A stretch of DNA of 64,000 bases from an uncultured Blautia sp. (GCF_947654165.1 NZ_CANTKB010000017.1:9860-73859), one strand, 5' to 3'; numbered from the stretch's first letter, positions 42,692-51,794 are shown. Notes: a model not told the origin generated them from the letters alone. Program-made: numbers and translations.

Positions 42692-42720
42692 ATTATAGTG
42701 CATAACGTTCAAAAATACAA
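42692..42720 (-). promoter_or_regulatory. Promoter of the P-loop gene (TTGTAT-17-TATAAT)
   Basis: On the minus strand TTGTAT (42720-42715) and TATAAT (42697-42692) with a 17-bp spacer, 66 bp before the ATG at 42626. AGGAGG precedes the start. Confidence 0.8.
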
Positions 42721-42748
42721 CAGGAATTTTAAAAATTTATAGCAATTT

Positions 42749-43789
42749 TTAAGAATTCACTTTCTCCAGCATTTCCCATATCCTGGTATTCATATTTTTT
42801 TCACTGTCTGCCCGGCATACGATGAGGACAAAGACATCTCCGTAATTGTTCTGAACCAGAAGAAGCGTGTTGTTTGCAGATCTTGAAGCGGTAAAGGTTC
42901 CGCCCAGAACCGTGACATTTCTCGGAACGGATAAACTTCCTGTAACATAGGGATTATCAGAATTCAAAATCTGCTGTTTCAAATCGCCATTGGACTTTGT
43001 TGCATTCATAGTACAAATAGATAGTCCCATTGTATTGATCAAATCCGGATACTTCAAAAGCTGATTTGCCAGCAGGTAGCTGTCGTAGACTGTTGTATAC
43101 TGATCCTCATCCTCTGCCCCGGTGATATTTGCAAACTGCGTGTTCGTCATCCCCAGTTCATGAGCTTTTTGGTTCATCTGCTCTACAAAGGATTCTCTGT
43201 CTCCCGAAGCTGCCCTGGCAAGGGCATAGCTGGCATCGTCCGCAGAAGACACCAGAACAGCATGAATAAGCTGCCCTACTGTAATGACATTCCCTGATGA
43301 AAGCCCGCTGGATACACCCCAACTGCTGCTCACTACATCTTCAGCATCTATGGTAAGACTTTCCTCAGGATCTAACTGCTCATAGGCCACCAAAGCTGTC
43401 ATCAACCGGTTTATTGCACCAAAAGATATTTTCTCATGAAGATTCTGAGCATACGGAATCTCTTTCTGCTCAATATCAAAAAATCCCGCTGCTTCCCCTT
43501 CCTGACTCTCAATACCGTCCATAGGTGTATTACTTGCACCTACACATAAATCTCTGGCAATTCCCTTTTCTATCAGAGCACTTTCTCTGGCTTCTGTGCC
43601 AAAAAAGCTCTGGCTTCTGTCATAAACAAATGCTTCTTTCAATTTTCCTGCATTCCTGAGCATAAGCAGTCCCAGCACACCTGCAAGAAGAAAGATAATG
43701 AAAAACAGAAACAGGAATACTGTTTTCCGAATCTTTTGCAGACGTTTTTTCTTCTGCTTTTCCGTTTGTTTTTTATCTGTACATTTCAC
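42749..43789 (-). CDS. S11 D-Ala-D-Ala carboxypeptidase homologue lacking active-site motifs
   Basis: A 346-residue protein with one N-terminal transmembrane anchor (about 24-44) and an extracellular domain aligning with DacA-type peptidases (LMTALVAYEQLDPEESLTI; SSADDASYALARAASGD; GMTNTQFANITG). The catalytic SxxK reads AINR (residues 125-128), SxN reads SAD (182-184), and KTG reads GGT (296-298). All three active-site motifs are therefore altered, so it is probably a non-enzymatic peptidoglycan-binding or scaffold protein. GTG start, overlapping mgsA by 17 nt. Confidence 0.82.
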   Translation of the reverse strand: MKCTDKKQTEKQKKKRLQKIRKTVFLFLFFIIFLLAGVLGLLMLRNAGKLKEAFVYDRSQSFFGTEARESALIEKGIARDLCVGASNTPMDGIESQEGEAAGFFDIEQKEIPYAQNLHEKISFGAINRLMTALVAYEQLDPEESLTIDAEDVVSSSWGVSSGLSSGNVITVGQLIHAVLVSSADDASYALARAASGDRESFVEQMNQKAHELGMTNTQFANITGAEDEDQYTTVYDSYLLANQLLKYPDLINTMGLSICTMNATKSNGDLKQQILNSDNPYVTGSLSVPRNVTVLGGTFTASRSANNTLLLVQNNYGDVFVLIVCRADSEKNMNTRIWEMLEKVNS

Positions 43790-44168
43790 GCCAAGCCAGC
43801 TCTCCTCTGCCTAAAGAACGGATCATCATCTCAGCAGTTGCCAGATTTGTTGCCATAGGGATGTTATGTGTATCGCACAGCATAAAAATACGCTTCACAT
43901 CCGGATCGTGTTTCTGAGGTGCCAACGGCTCACGAAGATAAATGACCAAGTCCATCTCATTCTGTTCGATCATAGCACCAAGCTGTTGTTCACCGCCTAA
44001 ATGTCCTGCCAGAAACTTATGGACAGTAAGATTGGACGCTTCTTCTATCAATCTTCCTGTAGTTCCTGTTGCATACAGTGTATTTTGAGATAAAATATTC
44101 CGATAGGCAATGCAAAAATTCTGCATTAATTTTTTCTTTGAGTTGTGTGCGATTAATCCAATGTTCAT
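43773..44168 (-). CDS. mgsA: Methylglyoxal synthase
   Basis: Converts dihydroxyacetone phosphate to methylglyoxal and phosphate. The 131-residue protein has the phosphate-binding ATGTTGRL (about 33-40), KHDPDVKRIFMLCDTHNIPMATNLATAE (partly quoted) with the second catalytic Asp and His, and LGGEQQLGAMI. In the E. coli enzyme the last motif is GGDQQ and its Asp is the catalytic base; here it is Glu60. It overlaps rodA by 4 nt and sits in the cell-shape cluster. Confidence 0.93.
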   Translation of the reverse strand: MNIGLIAHNSKKKLMQNFCIAYRNILSQNTLYATGTTGRLIEEASNLTVHKFLAGHLGGEQQLGAMIEQNEMDLVIYLREPLAPQKHDPDVKRIFMLCDTHNIPMATNLATAEMMIRSLGRGELAWREMYR

Positions 44169-45295
44169 GATGATTCTACCTCCCTGTAAATTCTGTATTT
44201 TTGTAATCCCACATTTAATACCAGACCCATTCCGATATACAGGCTGACCAGAGAAGTCAGACCATAGCTGACAAACGGCAGCGGAGTTCCTGTATTGGGC
44301 AGGATTTTTGTCACAACGGCAATGTTAATAAAACTCTGCACCCCAATAATGGCCGCCACCCCGCAGCAGATCAGCCTGCCGGAGAGATCCTTGGCACGGA
44401 TTCCTGTTTTGATACATTCGAAAATAATCAGAAGCAGCAGCAATAGAATGGCCATACAGCCAATAAACCCAAGCTCTTCGCCTGCCACGGAAAAAATAAA
44501 GTCTGTCTGGTTCTCTGATACAAAGTTTCCTTTATTTGCAGAGGCTACTTCGTTATTATTCAGCCCTTTTCCTGTAAGCTGTCCGGAGCCAATTGCCGTC
44601 ACAGAGTTTTCCTGCTGAAGAACTGCATCGGAATACTCATCATCCTCTGAATTCAAAAAAGCCATAATACGGTCTCTCTGATAGGATTTTATCAATTTCT
44701 GATCCGGCTGCACTACAATAAATAAAAAGATCACTGCCAGAGGAACTGCAATCAGTAATGCCCCTCCGATTATTTTATAACTTAACCCTGCAACATAAAG
44801 CAGGATACAAAAAATTATAGCAATTGTAATGGTATTTTTCAAGTCCGGCTGAATCAAAATCAGCACCAGGGGAAGTGCGATTAAAACCGCTGATTTCACT
44901 AAAGTATGCAGTGTATTTAAGTCTTCTTCATGATCCATAAAAAATTTTGCAAAAAACAGAATAATAATGATTTTTGCCAGCTCTGTGGGCTGAAACTGGA
45001 TTCCTGCAATATTAATCCAGCGCTGGGCACCATTTGCATCTTTACCAAATAAAATTACGAAAAGCAGCAGTGCCAGATTACCGGCATACATAACCCAGTT
45101 AAAATTTAAAATCCAGCTAAAATCCATCAACGATACGGTCACCATGACCATAATTCCCAGAATCATACCTGCCAGCTGCCTGTTTCTAAGTGCGGGTTCT
45201 GCACTTCCTACCAGCAGCACACCGATGAAGGTCAGCACCAGTACTGCAAGGACCAATCTGAAATTATAATCACGTAATTTATACTGTCTAATCAT
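44165..45295 (-). CDS. rodA: RodA-type SEDS peptidoglycan glycosyltransferase
   Basis: Lipid-II polymerase of the elongation machinery, working with PBP2. The 376-residue membrane protein has about ten helices and family motifs: GANGAQRWINIAGIQFQPTE (partial), the NNEVASANKGNFVSENQTDFIFSVAGEELG region with the catalytic-type Glu/Asp loop, and the C-terminal TGTPLPFVSYGLTSLVSLYIGMG (partly quoted). It is coded downstream of minE and upstream of mgsA. Assignment as RodA rather than FtsW rests on its neighbours mreBCD-mrdA. Confidence 0.93.
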   Translation of the reverse strand: MIRQYKLRDYNFRLVLAVLVLTFIGVLLVGSAEPALRNRQLAGMILGIMVMVTVSLMDFSWILNFNWVMYAGNLALLLFVILFGKDANGAQRWINIAGIQFQPTELAKIIIILFFAKFFMDHEEDLNTLHTLVKSAVLIALPLVLILIQPDLKNTITIAIIFCILLYVAGLSYKIIGGALLIAVPLAVIFLFIVVQPDQKLIKSYQRDRIMAFLNSEDDEYSDAVLQQENSVTAIGSGQLTGKGLNNNEVASANKGNFVSENQTDFIFSVAGEELGFIGCMAILLLLLLIIFECIKTGIRAKDLSGRLICCGVAAIIGVQSFINIAVVTKILPNTGTPLPFVSYGLTSLVSLYIGMGLVLNVGLQKYRIYREVESS

Positions 45296-45336
45296 AAAAA
45301 CACCTTTTTCTTATGGTTCTTAATAGTTTTCTTTCC

Positions 45337-45597
45337 TTATCTCCAGAAGGAAATCCCGGGAGATGATTTTTCAATCCCTGTCTGCAAAGGAATCTTTGCG
45401 GTAAAGGTTGCTGTATCTTTGAGATAACGGATTTCTACACTGTGTTCCCGTACCGCAAAATATTTATTCACTGCCCGAATCATATCATTCTGAAGCATTG
45501 TCATCATTTGTGGAGTACAGTCCAGCCGCTCCGATGTCAGAAGCAGCTTCAGACGGTCTTTTGCAACATGACCCGATCGTCTGCCTGGAAATCTCAT
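45337..45597 (-). CDS. minE: Cell-division topological specificity factor MinE
   Basis: An 86-residue protein of the Min system: VAKDRLKLLLTSERLDCTP (about 11-29) is the anti-MinCD/MinD-contact helix, followed by the dimerisation domain with VNKYFAVREHSVEIRYLKD. MinE stimulates MinD ATPase and drives its displacement. It follows minD by 20 nt. The C-terminus is slightly extended. minC is not adjacent. Confidence 0.93.
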   Translation of the reverse strand: MRFPGRRSGHVAKDRLKLLLTSERLDCTPQMMTMLQNDMIRAVNKYFAVREHSVEIRYLKDTATFTAKIPLQTGIEKSSPGISFWR

Positions 45598-45617
45598 AAA
45601 TCCAGTAACCTCCTTCT

Positions 45618-46406
45618 CTATTTTCGGAACATTTTTGTAAAGCGTTTAAAAACACCTTTCTTTTCCTGAAAATCCATAAGAGGAATCTCTTCCCCTGTGA
45701 TTCTCCTGCAGATATTTTCCAACGCTTTTCCTGACAGGGAATCTTTTCCGCACAAAGGTTCTCCCTGATTGGTAGCTATCACAACCGCTTCATCATCCGG
45801 TATGGCCCCCAGTAAATCTACTGCAAGGATTTCTGTCACATCTTCCACTGACATCATTTCTCCCCGTCTTACCATATCCATACGAAGCCGGTTAATGATC
45901 AACTCAATCTTCGGCATTTCATGTGCCTGCAAAAGACCAATGATGCGGTCTGCATCACGAATAGCTGAGACTTCCGGTGTAGTCACCACAATAGCTCTTC
46001 CTGCCCCTGCAATGGCGTTTTTAAAGCCCTGCTCAATTCCTGCCGGACAATCCAGGATAATATAGTCAAATTCTTCTGCCAGAGCCTCCGTAAGCTTCAC
46101 CATCTGCTCCGGAGTAATGGCGGTTTTGTCCTTTGTCTGTGCAGACGGAAGCAAAAACAACGTATCACACTGTTTGTCCCGGATCAATGCCTGCTTCATT
46201 CTGCAGCTTCCTTCAATCACATCAATAAGATTATAGACAATCCTGTTTTCCAGTCCAAGAACCACATCCAGATTCCTTAACCCTATGTCTGTGTCTACCA
46301 CTACAACCTTTTTGTTCAGCTTGGCAAGTCCAAGACCAATGTTTGCTGTTACCGTTGTTTTTCCAACACCGCCCTTACCCGATGTTACAACAATGATTTC
46401 ACTCAT
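45618..46406 (-). CDS. minD: Septum-site-determining ATPase MinD
   Basis: A 262-residue ParA/MinD ATPase with deviant Walker A GKGGVGKTT (residues 10-18), DTDIGLRNLDVVLGL (switch I), DYIILDCPAGIEQGF (switch II/Walker B), and a C-terminal amphipathic membrane-targeting helix (KKGVFKRFTKMFRK). It positions the division inhibitor at the membrane. It lies 45 nt downstream of mrdA with no room for minC between them. Confidence 0.96.
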   Translation of the reverse strand: MSEIIVVTSGKGGVGKTTVTANIGLGLAKLNKKVVVVDTDIGLRNLDVVLGLENRIVYNLIDVIEGSCRMKQALIRDKQCDTLFLLPSAQTKDKTAITPEQMVKLTEALAEEFDYIILDCPAGIEQGFKNAIAGAGRAIVVTTPEVSAIRDADRIIGLLQAHEMPKIELIINRLRMDMVRRGEMMSVEDVTEILAVDLLGAIPDDEAVVIATNQGEPLCGKDSLSGKALENICRRITGEEIPLMDFQEKKGVFKRFTKMFRK

Positions 46407-46451
46407 ACCAGATCCTCCTGATTTTCTATTTTCTGCTCTTTTGTGCTTTTT

Positions 46452-49358
46452 TTAATCGGTACGTGTACTGGACAAATCTGTCGACGTTGCCGCTCCGGTA
46501 ACGATTTCTGATTCATCTGCAAGCTTGTACTTATAACGGAGGATATCTTTTGCTACTTCTACTGCATTGGAGGATGCATATCCATTACCAATGCGGACTG
46601 CCATACCGATTTCCGGCTCGTCAAACGGTGCAAAGCCTATGAAAAGGGCATGGGAGGGCCGGCTCATATCTTCCTGAGCTGTACCGGTTTTTCCTGCAAC
46701 TGAAACGCCCAGATTACTGAGATAGACATTGTTCTTTGCCACGCCCCGCATTCCCTGATGTACCAGGTCCCAGGTGTGGTCAGAAACATCCATGTCTCCG
46801 TTTACAGTGGGAGTATAATCCTCTATGATCTCTCCATCGGAATCCGTTACTTTATCTAAAAGGGACAGCTCATAGCTGGTTCCCCGGCTCGCTATAGCAG
46901 TCACATATCTGGCAAGCTGTGACGTTGTCATATTATGGTTACCCTGTCCAAAGGAACTGCGGATCGCATCGGTATCCGAAAACTTCGGTGATTCTTCAAA
47001 CAGTTCCAGTCCTGATTTTTCAGTAAGTCCAAACATTTCTGCATATTTTTCCAGTTTCTGAAGACCAAGTTCATTGGAAAACTTTCCGTCATCATCTGTA
47101 CCAAGATCATACGCAACCTGTCCCATAAATACGTTGCAGGAATTGGTGATTCCTGATACTACATTCATATATCCATGACCGGATCTAAGCCAGCAGTTTG
47201 GTCCATTGGAAATCTTATCAAATTTTCCTGTACATAATACCGTATAACCATCTGTAACAATTCCTTCTTCCATGCCTGCCACTGCAGTGACCACCTTAAA
47301 CGTAGAACCAGGTGCCGTCAACTGCTGTGTTGCCTTGTTATAAAATGGTCTGGATAAATCCTGATTTAGCTTTGCAAAATAGTCGGTATCCATGTTATTG
47401 GCAAGACGGTTATTATCATATCCCGGATAAGTAACACAGGCAAGGGTTTCTCCCGTATTCACATCGGTAATAACCACGGAACCGGAACAAGGATCCAATG
47501 CAAGCTGTGCCGGTGTGATTTCCAGACTGCTGATTTTCTGTATCATAAAATCATAAGCACGTTTTGTCCCATTTTCCAGAGCACGGTAGGTATCTTCATC
47601 TGGTTCCAGCACTCCCTGGTCATATAACAGCATACAAAGCTGTGCACCGGACAAAACGTCCTCATGCAGCATATATTTATACAGAATTTTTGAAAAGCCT
47701 CTATCATCTGTCAATGCTTCTGTAAGATAATCAGCCAGGGCATTATAGACTTCTGTGGTATCCAGATATTCCCCTTCTGCAGAAAACTTTGAAATATCTA
47801 CCCAGTTTTTACCTGCTGCATAAGTAAGGAAATCCTTTAAACTAATGGATTCTTCCTCCGTCCATGCTATATAGGTAGCATCTGTAGAATCAATCTGTGC
47901 AGAGGAAAGAATTCCTGTCTTGTTCATTAAAAAGGTGTTTACCAGGTAGCTCTGATATTCCTGCATTTCTTTTGGCAAATCTTTATAGGCAGCCGGATTT
48001 TCCTTGGTCAGTTCTTCTTTCAGTTCAGCAAAAACTTCTTTCTGTTTCTGCTGAAAAAGACTGTACACCCGTTTCTCCAGTTCCGTGGCATCCTCTGCCT
48101 TAAAATGGCTGATATCCAGTACATTATTTTCAATCAATGCATTATAAACATCGTAAATCGGTGTCCTGATGTTTGCGGTATCTGCTGTTCCTGTTTCTAA
48201 ACCGTCCAGTTTGAATTCCTTTGCATTGATAATCGTTGCCGACAAAATTCCTGCGATTTTCTGTTCCAGAATATCGTAGCAAATTTTCTGCAAGTCCGAA
48301 TCAATGGTCAGATATACATCATTCCCCGAGGAAGGCTCCACTCTGGATGACTCATTAATGTCCAGAACTTTTCCCATGGTATCCACAAAAACGGTTTCCG
48401 AACCGTCCTTTCCCTGAAGCTTTGTCTCCATGGTCTGCTCAATTCCCGATTTACCGATTACCGCATCCGCTGCATACTTGCCGCCCTGTTTACGGAGTTC
48501 CTCCAATTCCTGGGCATCTGCTTTACCGGTATATCCGATAATAGGAGCCAGACTCTCTGCATTTTTGTAAACACGAATAGAATCCTCTGTTATGTCTACT
48601 CCCTGCAACTCATCCTTGTACTCCATAACTTCTGCCACGGTCTCTTCACTGACATTGGTCGCTATTGTGACAGGTACATACTTCTTAAATCCATTGGTAG
48701 ATAAAATATAACGGATTTTAACAATTTCCAATGTTTCTTCCGCAGTGAAAGATTCCGGAAGTCCATGGGCACTTAACTCTTCTTTTGTATACGGTTTCTT
48801 GTTGTCTACCAGGGCAAAACGCTGCTCACCGGACAGATATTCCATATCTTCTTTTGCAGATGCATTCAGTTTCTTTTCATCCAGTTTATCAATATAGGCT
48901 TCCCCATAAATATCGGCCTTAAATCGGTCAAGAGTAAACCCATCTGCATCAAATCCGTAGGAGCCATCCTCCTCCAAGACAATATGAAAGGTAATGTCTG
49001 TGCTTTCCTGATTTTTTTTCAAAATATTTAAAAGCTCATAGGCTATATGATTCAAAGTAAGATTTTTTTCTCTGGTAGAATCATAGGTTCCGTTATCTTC
49101 CAGGATAATAGAATACGAAAGCTGATTATAAGCCAGAGGTTTCCCGTTTCTATCCAGAATATTTCCCCTGGTTCCTTTCAGGGTACGTTCCTTTGTGATG
49201 CTGAGTTCAAAATTATCTGCATACTCCTCTCCATGAATGATCTGAAGGGAAAAAAGTCTCTGAATCAGTACCACAAACATAGCACAAAACACAAGTACAA
49301 GAACTGTGGTTCTTTTTAATCTGATTTTTTTTATTAGCTTTTTTATTTTCTTAACCAA
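46452..49358 (-). CDS. mrdA: Penicillin-binding protein 2 (elongation transpeptidase) with large insertion
   Basis: Class B PBP cross-linking lateral-wall peptidoglycan, partner of RodA. The 968-residue protein has an N-terminal anchor (about 18-38), a pedestal domain beginning KGTRGNILDRNGKPLAYNQL (partly quoted), and the transpeptidase domain with SxxK STFK (Ser685), SxN SCN (about 740) and KTG (about 890), all intact. Compared with typical PBP2 (about 600-700 aa) it carries roughly 250 extra residues (about 375-620) early in the transpeptidase region, between YLTIDSDLQ and SSVV-type strand GSVVITDVNTGE. TTG start overlaps mreD by 16 nt. Confidence 0.93.
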   Translation of the reverse strand: MVKKIKKLIKKIRLKRTTVLVLVFCAMFVVLIQRLFSLQIIHGEEYADNFELSITKERTLKGTRGNILDRNGKPLAYNQLSYSIILEDNGTYDSTREKNLTLNHIAYELLNILKKNQESTDITFHIVLEEDGSYGFDADGFTLDRFKADIYGEAYIDKLDEKKLNASAKEDMEYLSGEQRFALVDNKKPYTKEELSAHGLPESFTAEETLEIVKIRYILSTNGFKKYVPVTIATNVSEETVAEVMEYKDELQGVDITEDSIRVYKNAESLAPIIGYTGKADAQELEELRKQGGKYAADAVIGKSGIEQTMETKLQGKDGSETVFVDTMGKVLDINESSRVEPSSGNDVYLTIDSDLQKICYDILEQKIAGILSATIINAKEFKLDGLETGTADTANIRTPIYDVYNALIENNVLDISHFKAEDATELEKRVYSLFQQKQKEVFAELKEELTKENPAAYKDLPKEMQEYQSYLVNTFLMNKTGILSSAQIDSTDATYIAWTEEESISLKDFLTYAAGKNWVDISKFSAEGEYLDTTEVYNALADYLTEALTDDRGFSKILYKYMLHEDVLSGAQLCMLLYDQGVLEPDEDTYRALENGTKRAYDFMIQKISSLEITPAQLALDPCSGSVVITDVNTGETLACVTYPGYDNNRLANNMDTDYFAKLNQDLSRPFYNKATQQLTAPGSTFKVVTAVAGMEEGIVTDGYTVLCTGKFDKISNGPNCWLRSGHGYMNVVSGITNSCNVFMGQVAYDLGTDDDGKFSNELGLQKLEKYAEMFGLTEKSGLELFEESPKFSDTDAIRSSFGQGNHNMTTSQLARYVTAIASRGTSYELSLLDKVTDSDGEIIEDYTPTVNGDMDVSDHTWDLVHQGMRGVAKNNVYLSNLGVSVAGKTGTAQEDMSRPSHALFIGFAPFDEPEIGMAVRIGNGYASSNAVEVAKDILRYKYKLADESEIVTGAATSTDLSSTRTD

Positions 49359-49876
49359 ATGGAATCTCTCTCTTTCATTTCCAGCTCTGTCAATTTCTGA
49401 TTCAGCAAAAATAACAGTTTATACAATACAACAGTTACCAGCACCGTATAAATCATTTCCGGAATAATAATTCTTCTGAAATAATAAAAAAAATGGATTC
49501 TTCCACGCATCAAAAATTGAAATCCGTAAATCATGATTCCGTACAGCAGATCACCTGCTGCCACGAGCATCAGAGGAACACGGATTTCTTCCCCGTAAAA
49601 AACTTTGCAGCAGCATCCGGCAATATAACCGATACACAGATAAATCAGGGCATAAAATCCCAATAGATATCCATAGAAAATGTCCATTAAAATCCCACTG
49701 AAAAATCCAATCCACAGCCCTGTCTTCTTTCCCCGCATAAATCCAAGAGAAACAATGAGAATCAGCATCAGATTCGGTACAATAGAGCCAATCGAGATGG
49801 CCTGGAACACGGTACTCTGAAGGATAAAACAGACTAGAATCATGGCTGCCAAAGCAGCCCTGTATTTCAGTTTCAT
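49343..49876 (-). CDS. mreD: Rod shape-determining protein MreD
   Basis: A 177-residue membrane protein with about five to six helices (ALAAMILVCFILQSTVFQ at the start, then PNLMLILIVSLGFMRGKKTGLWIGFFSGILMDIFYG, partly quoted), the MreD pattern. It links MreC and the elongation synthases in the membrane. It overlaps mreC by 4 nt (ATGA) and mrdA by 16 nt, so translation is coupled. Confidence 0.92.
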   Translation of the reverse strand: MKLKYRAALAAMILVCFILQSTVFQAISIGSIVPNLMLILIVSLGFMRGKKTGLWIGFFSGILMDIFYGYLLGFYALIYLCIGYIAGCCCKVFYGEEIRVPLMLVAAGDLLYGIMIYGFQFLMRGRIHFFYYFRRIIIPEMIYTVLVTVVLYKLLFLLNQKLTELEMKERDSIWLRK

Positions 49877-50733
49877 TCAGAATCCCCTTTCTGCTGTTTA
49901 AGTTCTTTGATTACCAGAACCTCACTTAAATGTTCAAAATTCACAACCGGTGTCAAAGTCCCTGTCTTTGTCAGATTATTAGGATCTTCTTTGATCTCAC
50001 TGACATATCCAATGAGAATGCCGGGCAAGAATTTCTCACTGACATCAGAAGTAATGATTTTTTCACCTTCCTGAATCTTGTCATCCTCATCCTTCAAATG
50101 AATAAATTGAAGCTTGCCTTCATCAATCAGTCTGAGATCACCTGCCACAATACAACGGTCTGAAGTGCTCATCGTCATGGAACTGACATTGCTGGAATCA
50201 TCAATAATAGAACGCACTGTCGCCCAGTTGCTGCCGGCTTCCGTGACAATTCCAACCAGACCGCTTCCGGCGATCACATTGCAGTCTTTCTGAACACCGT
50301 CCTTTGTTCCTTTATTAATCGTAAAGTTTGAAAACCAGTTTCCGGCATCCATGGAAATCACATTTGCAGCTACTTTATCATACTGGCTGTAATCCTGATC
50401 CAACTCATATAGCTTCTGCAGACGTTCCAGTTCACTGATGCTCTGAGTAAGACGGCTGTTCTCAGAAGTCAGCTCATCCACTTTTTTCTGAAGTTTTTTA
50501 TTTTCTTTCACTAATGCCTGTTTATTCTGGATTCCTGACGTAGCTCCATCCAAAGCAGTCCCAATGGCATTGATTCCTTTCTGGAAAGGAACAATCACGT
50601 ACCCTGCAGCATTTCTTACTGTACTTACAGGGAATTTAACGGCTGCTGCAAAGACCATCAGACTAATACAGACTACAATCATCGCAGCAAAAACATGTTT
50701 GCTCTTTAATGTCCAATTATGCTTTTTTTTCAT
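49873..50733 (-). CDS. mreC: Rod shape-determining protein MreC
   Basis: A 286-residue bitopic protein: one transmembrane helix (about 11-31), a coiled coil (about 65-110, KLQKKVDELTSENSRLTQSISELERL partly quoted), then the beta-domain pair with VISMDAGNWFSNFTINKGTKDGVQ and VAGSGLVGIVTEAG-type strands. MreC is the extracytoplasmic scaffold that activates PBP2-RodA. Normal length. It lies 51 nt after the mreB-like gene. Confidence 0.94.
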   Translation of the reverse strand: MKKKHNWTLKSKHVFAAMIVVCISLMVFAAAVKFPVSTVRNAAGYVIVPFQKGINAIGTALDGATSGIQNKQALVKENKKLQKKVDELTSENSRLTQSISELERLQKLYELDQDYSQYDKVAANVISMDAGNWFSNFTINKGTKDGVQKDCNVIAGSGLVGIVTEAGSNWATVRSIIDDSSNVSSMTMSTSDRCIVAGDLRLIDEGKLQFIHLKDEDDKIQEGEKIITSDVSEKFLPGILIGYVSEIKEDPNNLTKTGTLTPVVNFEHLSEVLVIKELKQQKGDSE

Positions 50734-50784
50734 TTCTAAAACCTCAGCTTTTCTTGTTGCTGATTGCCCTCGGCAATCTGGTAA

Positions 50785-51774
50785 TTATTTTACCCATTTG
50801 TGCAGGGTACGATTTCCGATAATTTCTTTCAGGCCGCATACTGTGCACAGCTCATAGCGGCTGGACAATCGTACCTTTTGTCCCGTCTCCTGGCTGATAA
50901 ACCAGTCAATGTCCGGGATCCTCGTTGTTCCTCCTGCAAGAAAAATCCCCTGTTCAGCAATATTCTGCCTCATCTGAGGAGGTGTTCTCTCCAGGAAGAA
51001 CCTGATCTCTTCACAGATGTTCCGAATAGGCGGTACTATGGTTTCATAAATCATATCCGAAGGAATGATTCCTTCCCTTGGAAGACCACTGAGACTGTCA
51101 ATTCCTACCGCCTTTCTCGCCTCTCGGATATCTTCCTTTAAATATGCCAGAGAAAGCTTCAGTCTTCTGGCAGTTCTGTTACCTATATGGAGGTTGTGCT
51201 GCTTGCGTACCTCATTGACAATAGCCTCATTCAGCTGCTTGCCGCCTATCTGGATAATCTTGCTGAGCACCACTTTTCCCTGTTCTATCACAGAAATTTC
51301 CGTGCTCTGAGCACCAATATTTACGATCATGGTTCCTTTTGTATGATTAATAGGAATACCAAGAGCCACCGCATCTGCGATGGTCTTGTTTACCATATAA
51401 ATCTTATTTTTCCGGTTGGAATTTCCTATCGTATAGTAGGCTCTCTGCTCAATCTCCGATAAATCTGAGGGTACCGCAAGATATAGATTATTACTGAATC
51501 TGCCATCCCCTCCGCTTTTTTCAAGTAAAGCCTGCAAGACCATCTCCGTATGGGTGACGTCTGCAATCTTTCCAAAAGCCATGGGTGAGATCACAGATAC
51601 ATTAGATGGATTTTTTTCGTACATTCCATATGCATCGTTCCCAACAGCCAGAATCTGTTTCTGATTTCTGATGGCAATCATATTTTTTTCTGTAATAATG
51701 GTATCCTGTTCCTGTGAATAGATTTTCACAGTGCTGGTTCCAAGATCGACTCCAAAAGTCTTATGAAATGGCAT
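50785..51774 (-). CDS. mreB: MreB-family actin homologue with altered nucleotide motifs
   Basis: A 329-residue actin-fold protein in the mreB position before mreCD. Overall alignment with MreB is clear: GVDLGTSTVKIY (phosphate 1, Asp10), VPSDLSEIEQRA, FLAGGTTRIPDIDWFISQETG (adenosine motif). Two key motifs differ: phosphate 2 reads NIGAQST (152-158) instead of DIGGGT, and the catalytic-glutamate region reads VNKTIADA (128-135) instead of EEPMAAA. Nucleotide hydrolysis is probably impaired. It may be a second, regulatory MreB, with a canonical copy elsewhere. Confidence 0.85.
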   Translation of the reverse strand: MPFHKTFGVDLGTSTVKIYSQEQDTIITEKNMIAIRNQKQILAVGNDAYGMYEKNPSNVSVISPMAFGKIADVTHTEMVLQALLEKSGGDGRFSNNLYLAVPSDLSEIEQRAYYTIGNSNRKNKIYMVNKTIADAVALGIPINHTKGTMIVNIGAQSTEISVIEQGKVVLSKIIQIGGKQLNEAIVNEVRKQHNLHIGNRTARRLKLSLAYLKEDIREARKAVGIDSLSGLPREGIIPSDMIYETIVPPIRNICEEIRFFLERTPPQMRQNIAEQGIFLAGGTTRIPDIDWFISQETGQKVRLSSRYELCTVCGLKEIIGNRTLHKWVK

Positions 51775-51794
51775 GTGAATGCTCCCCTTATCTT

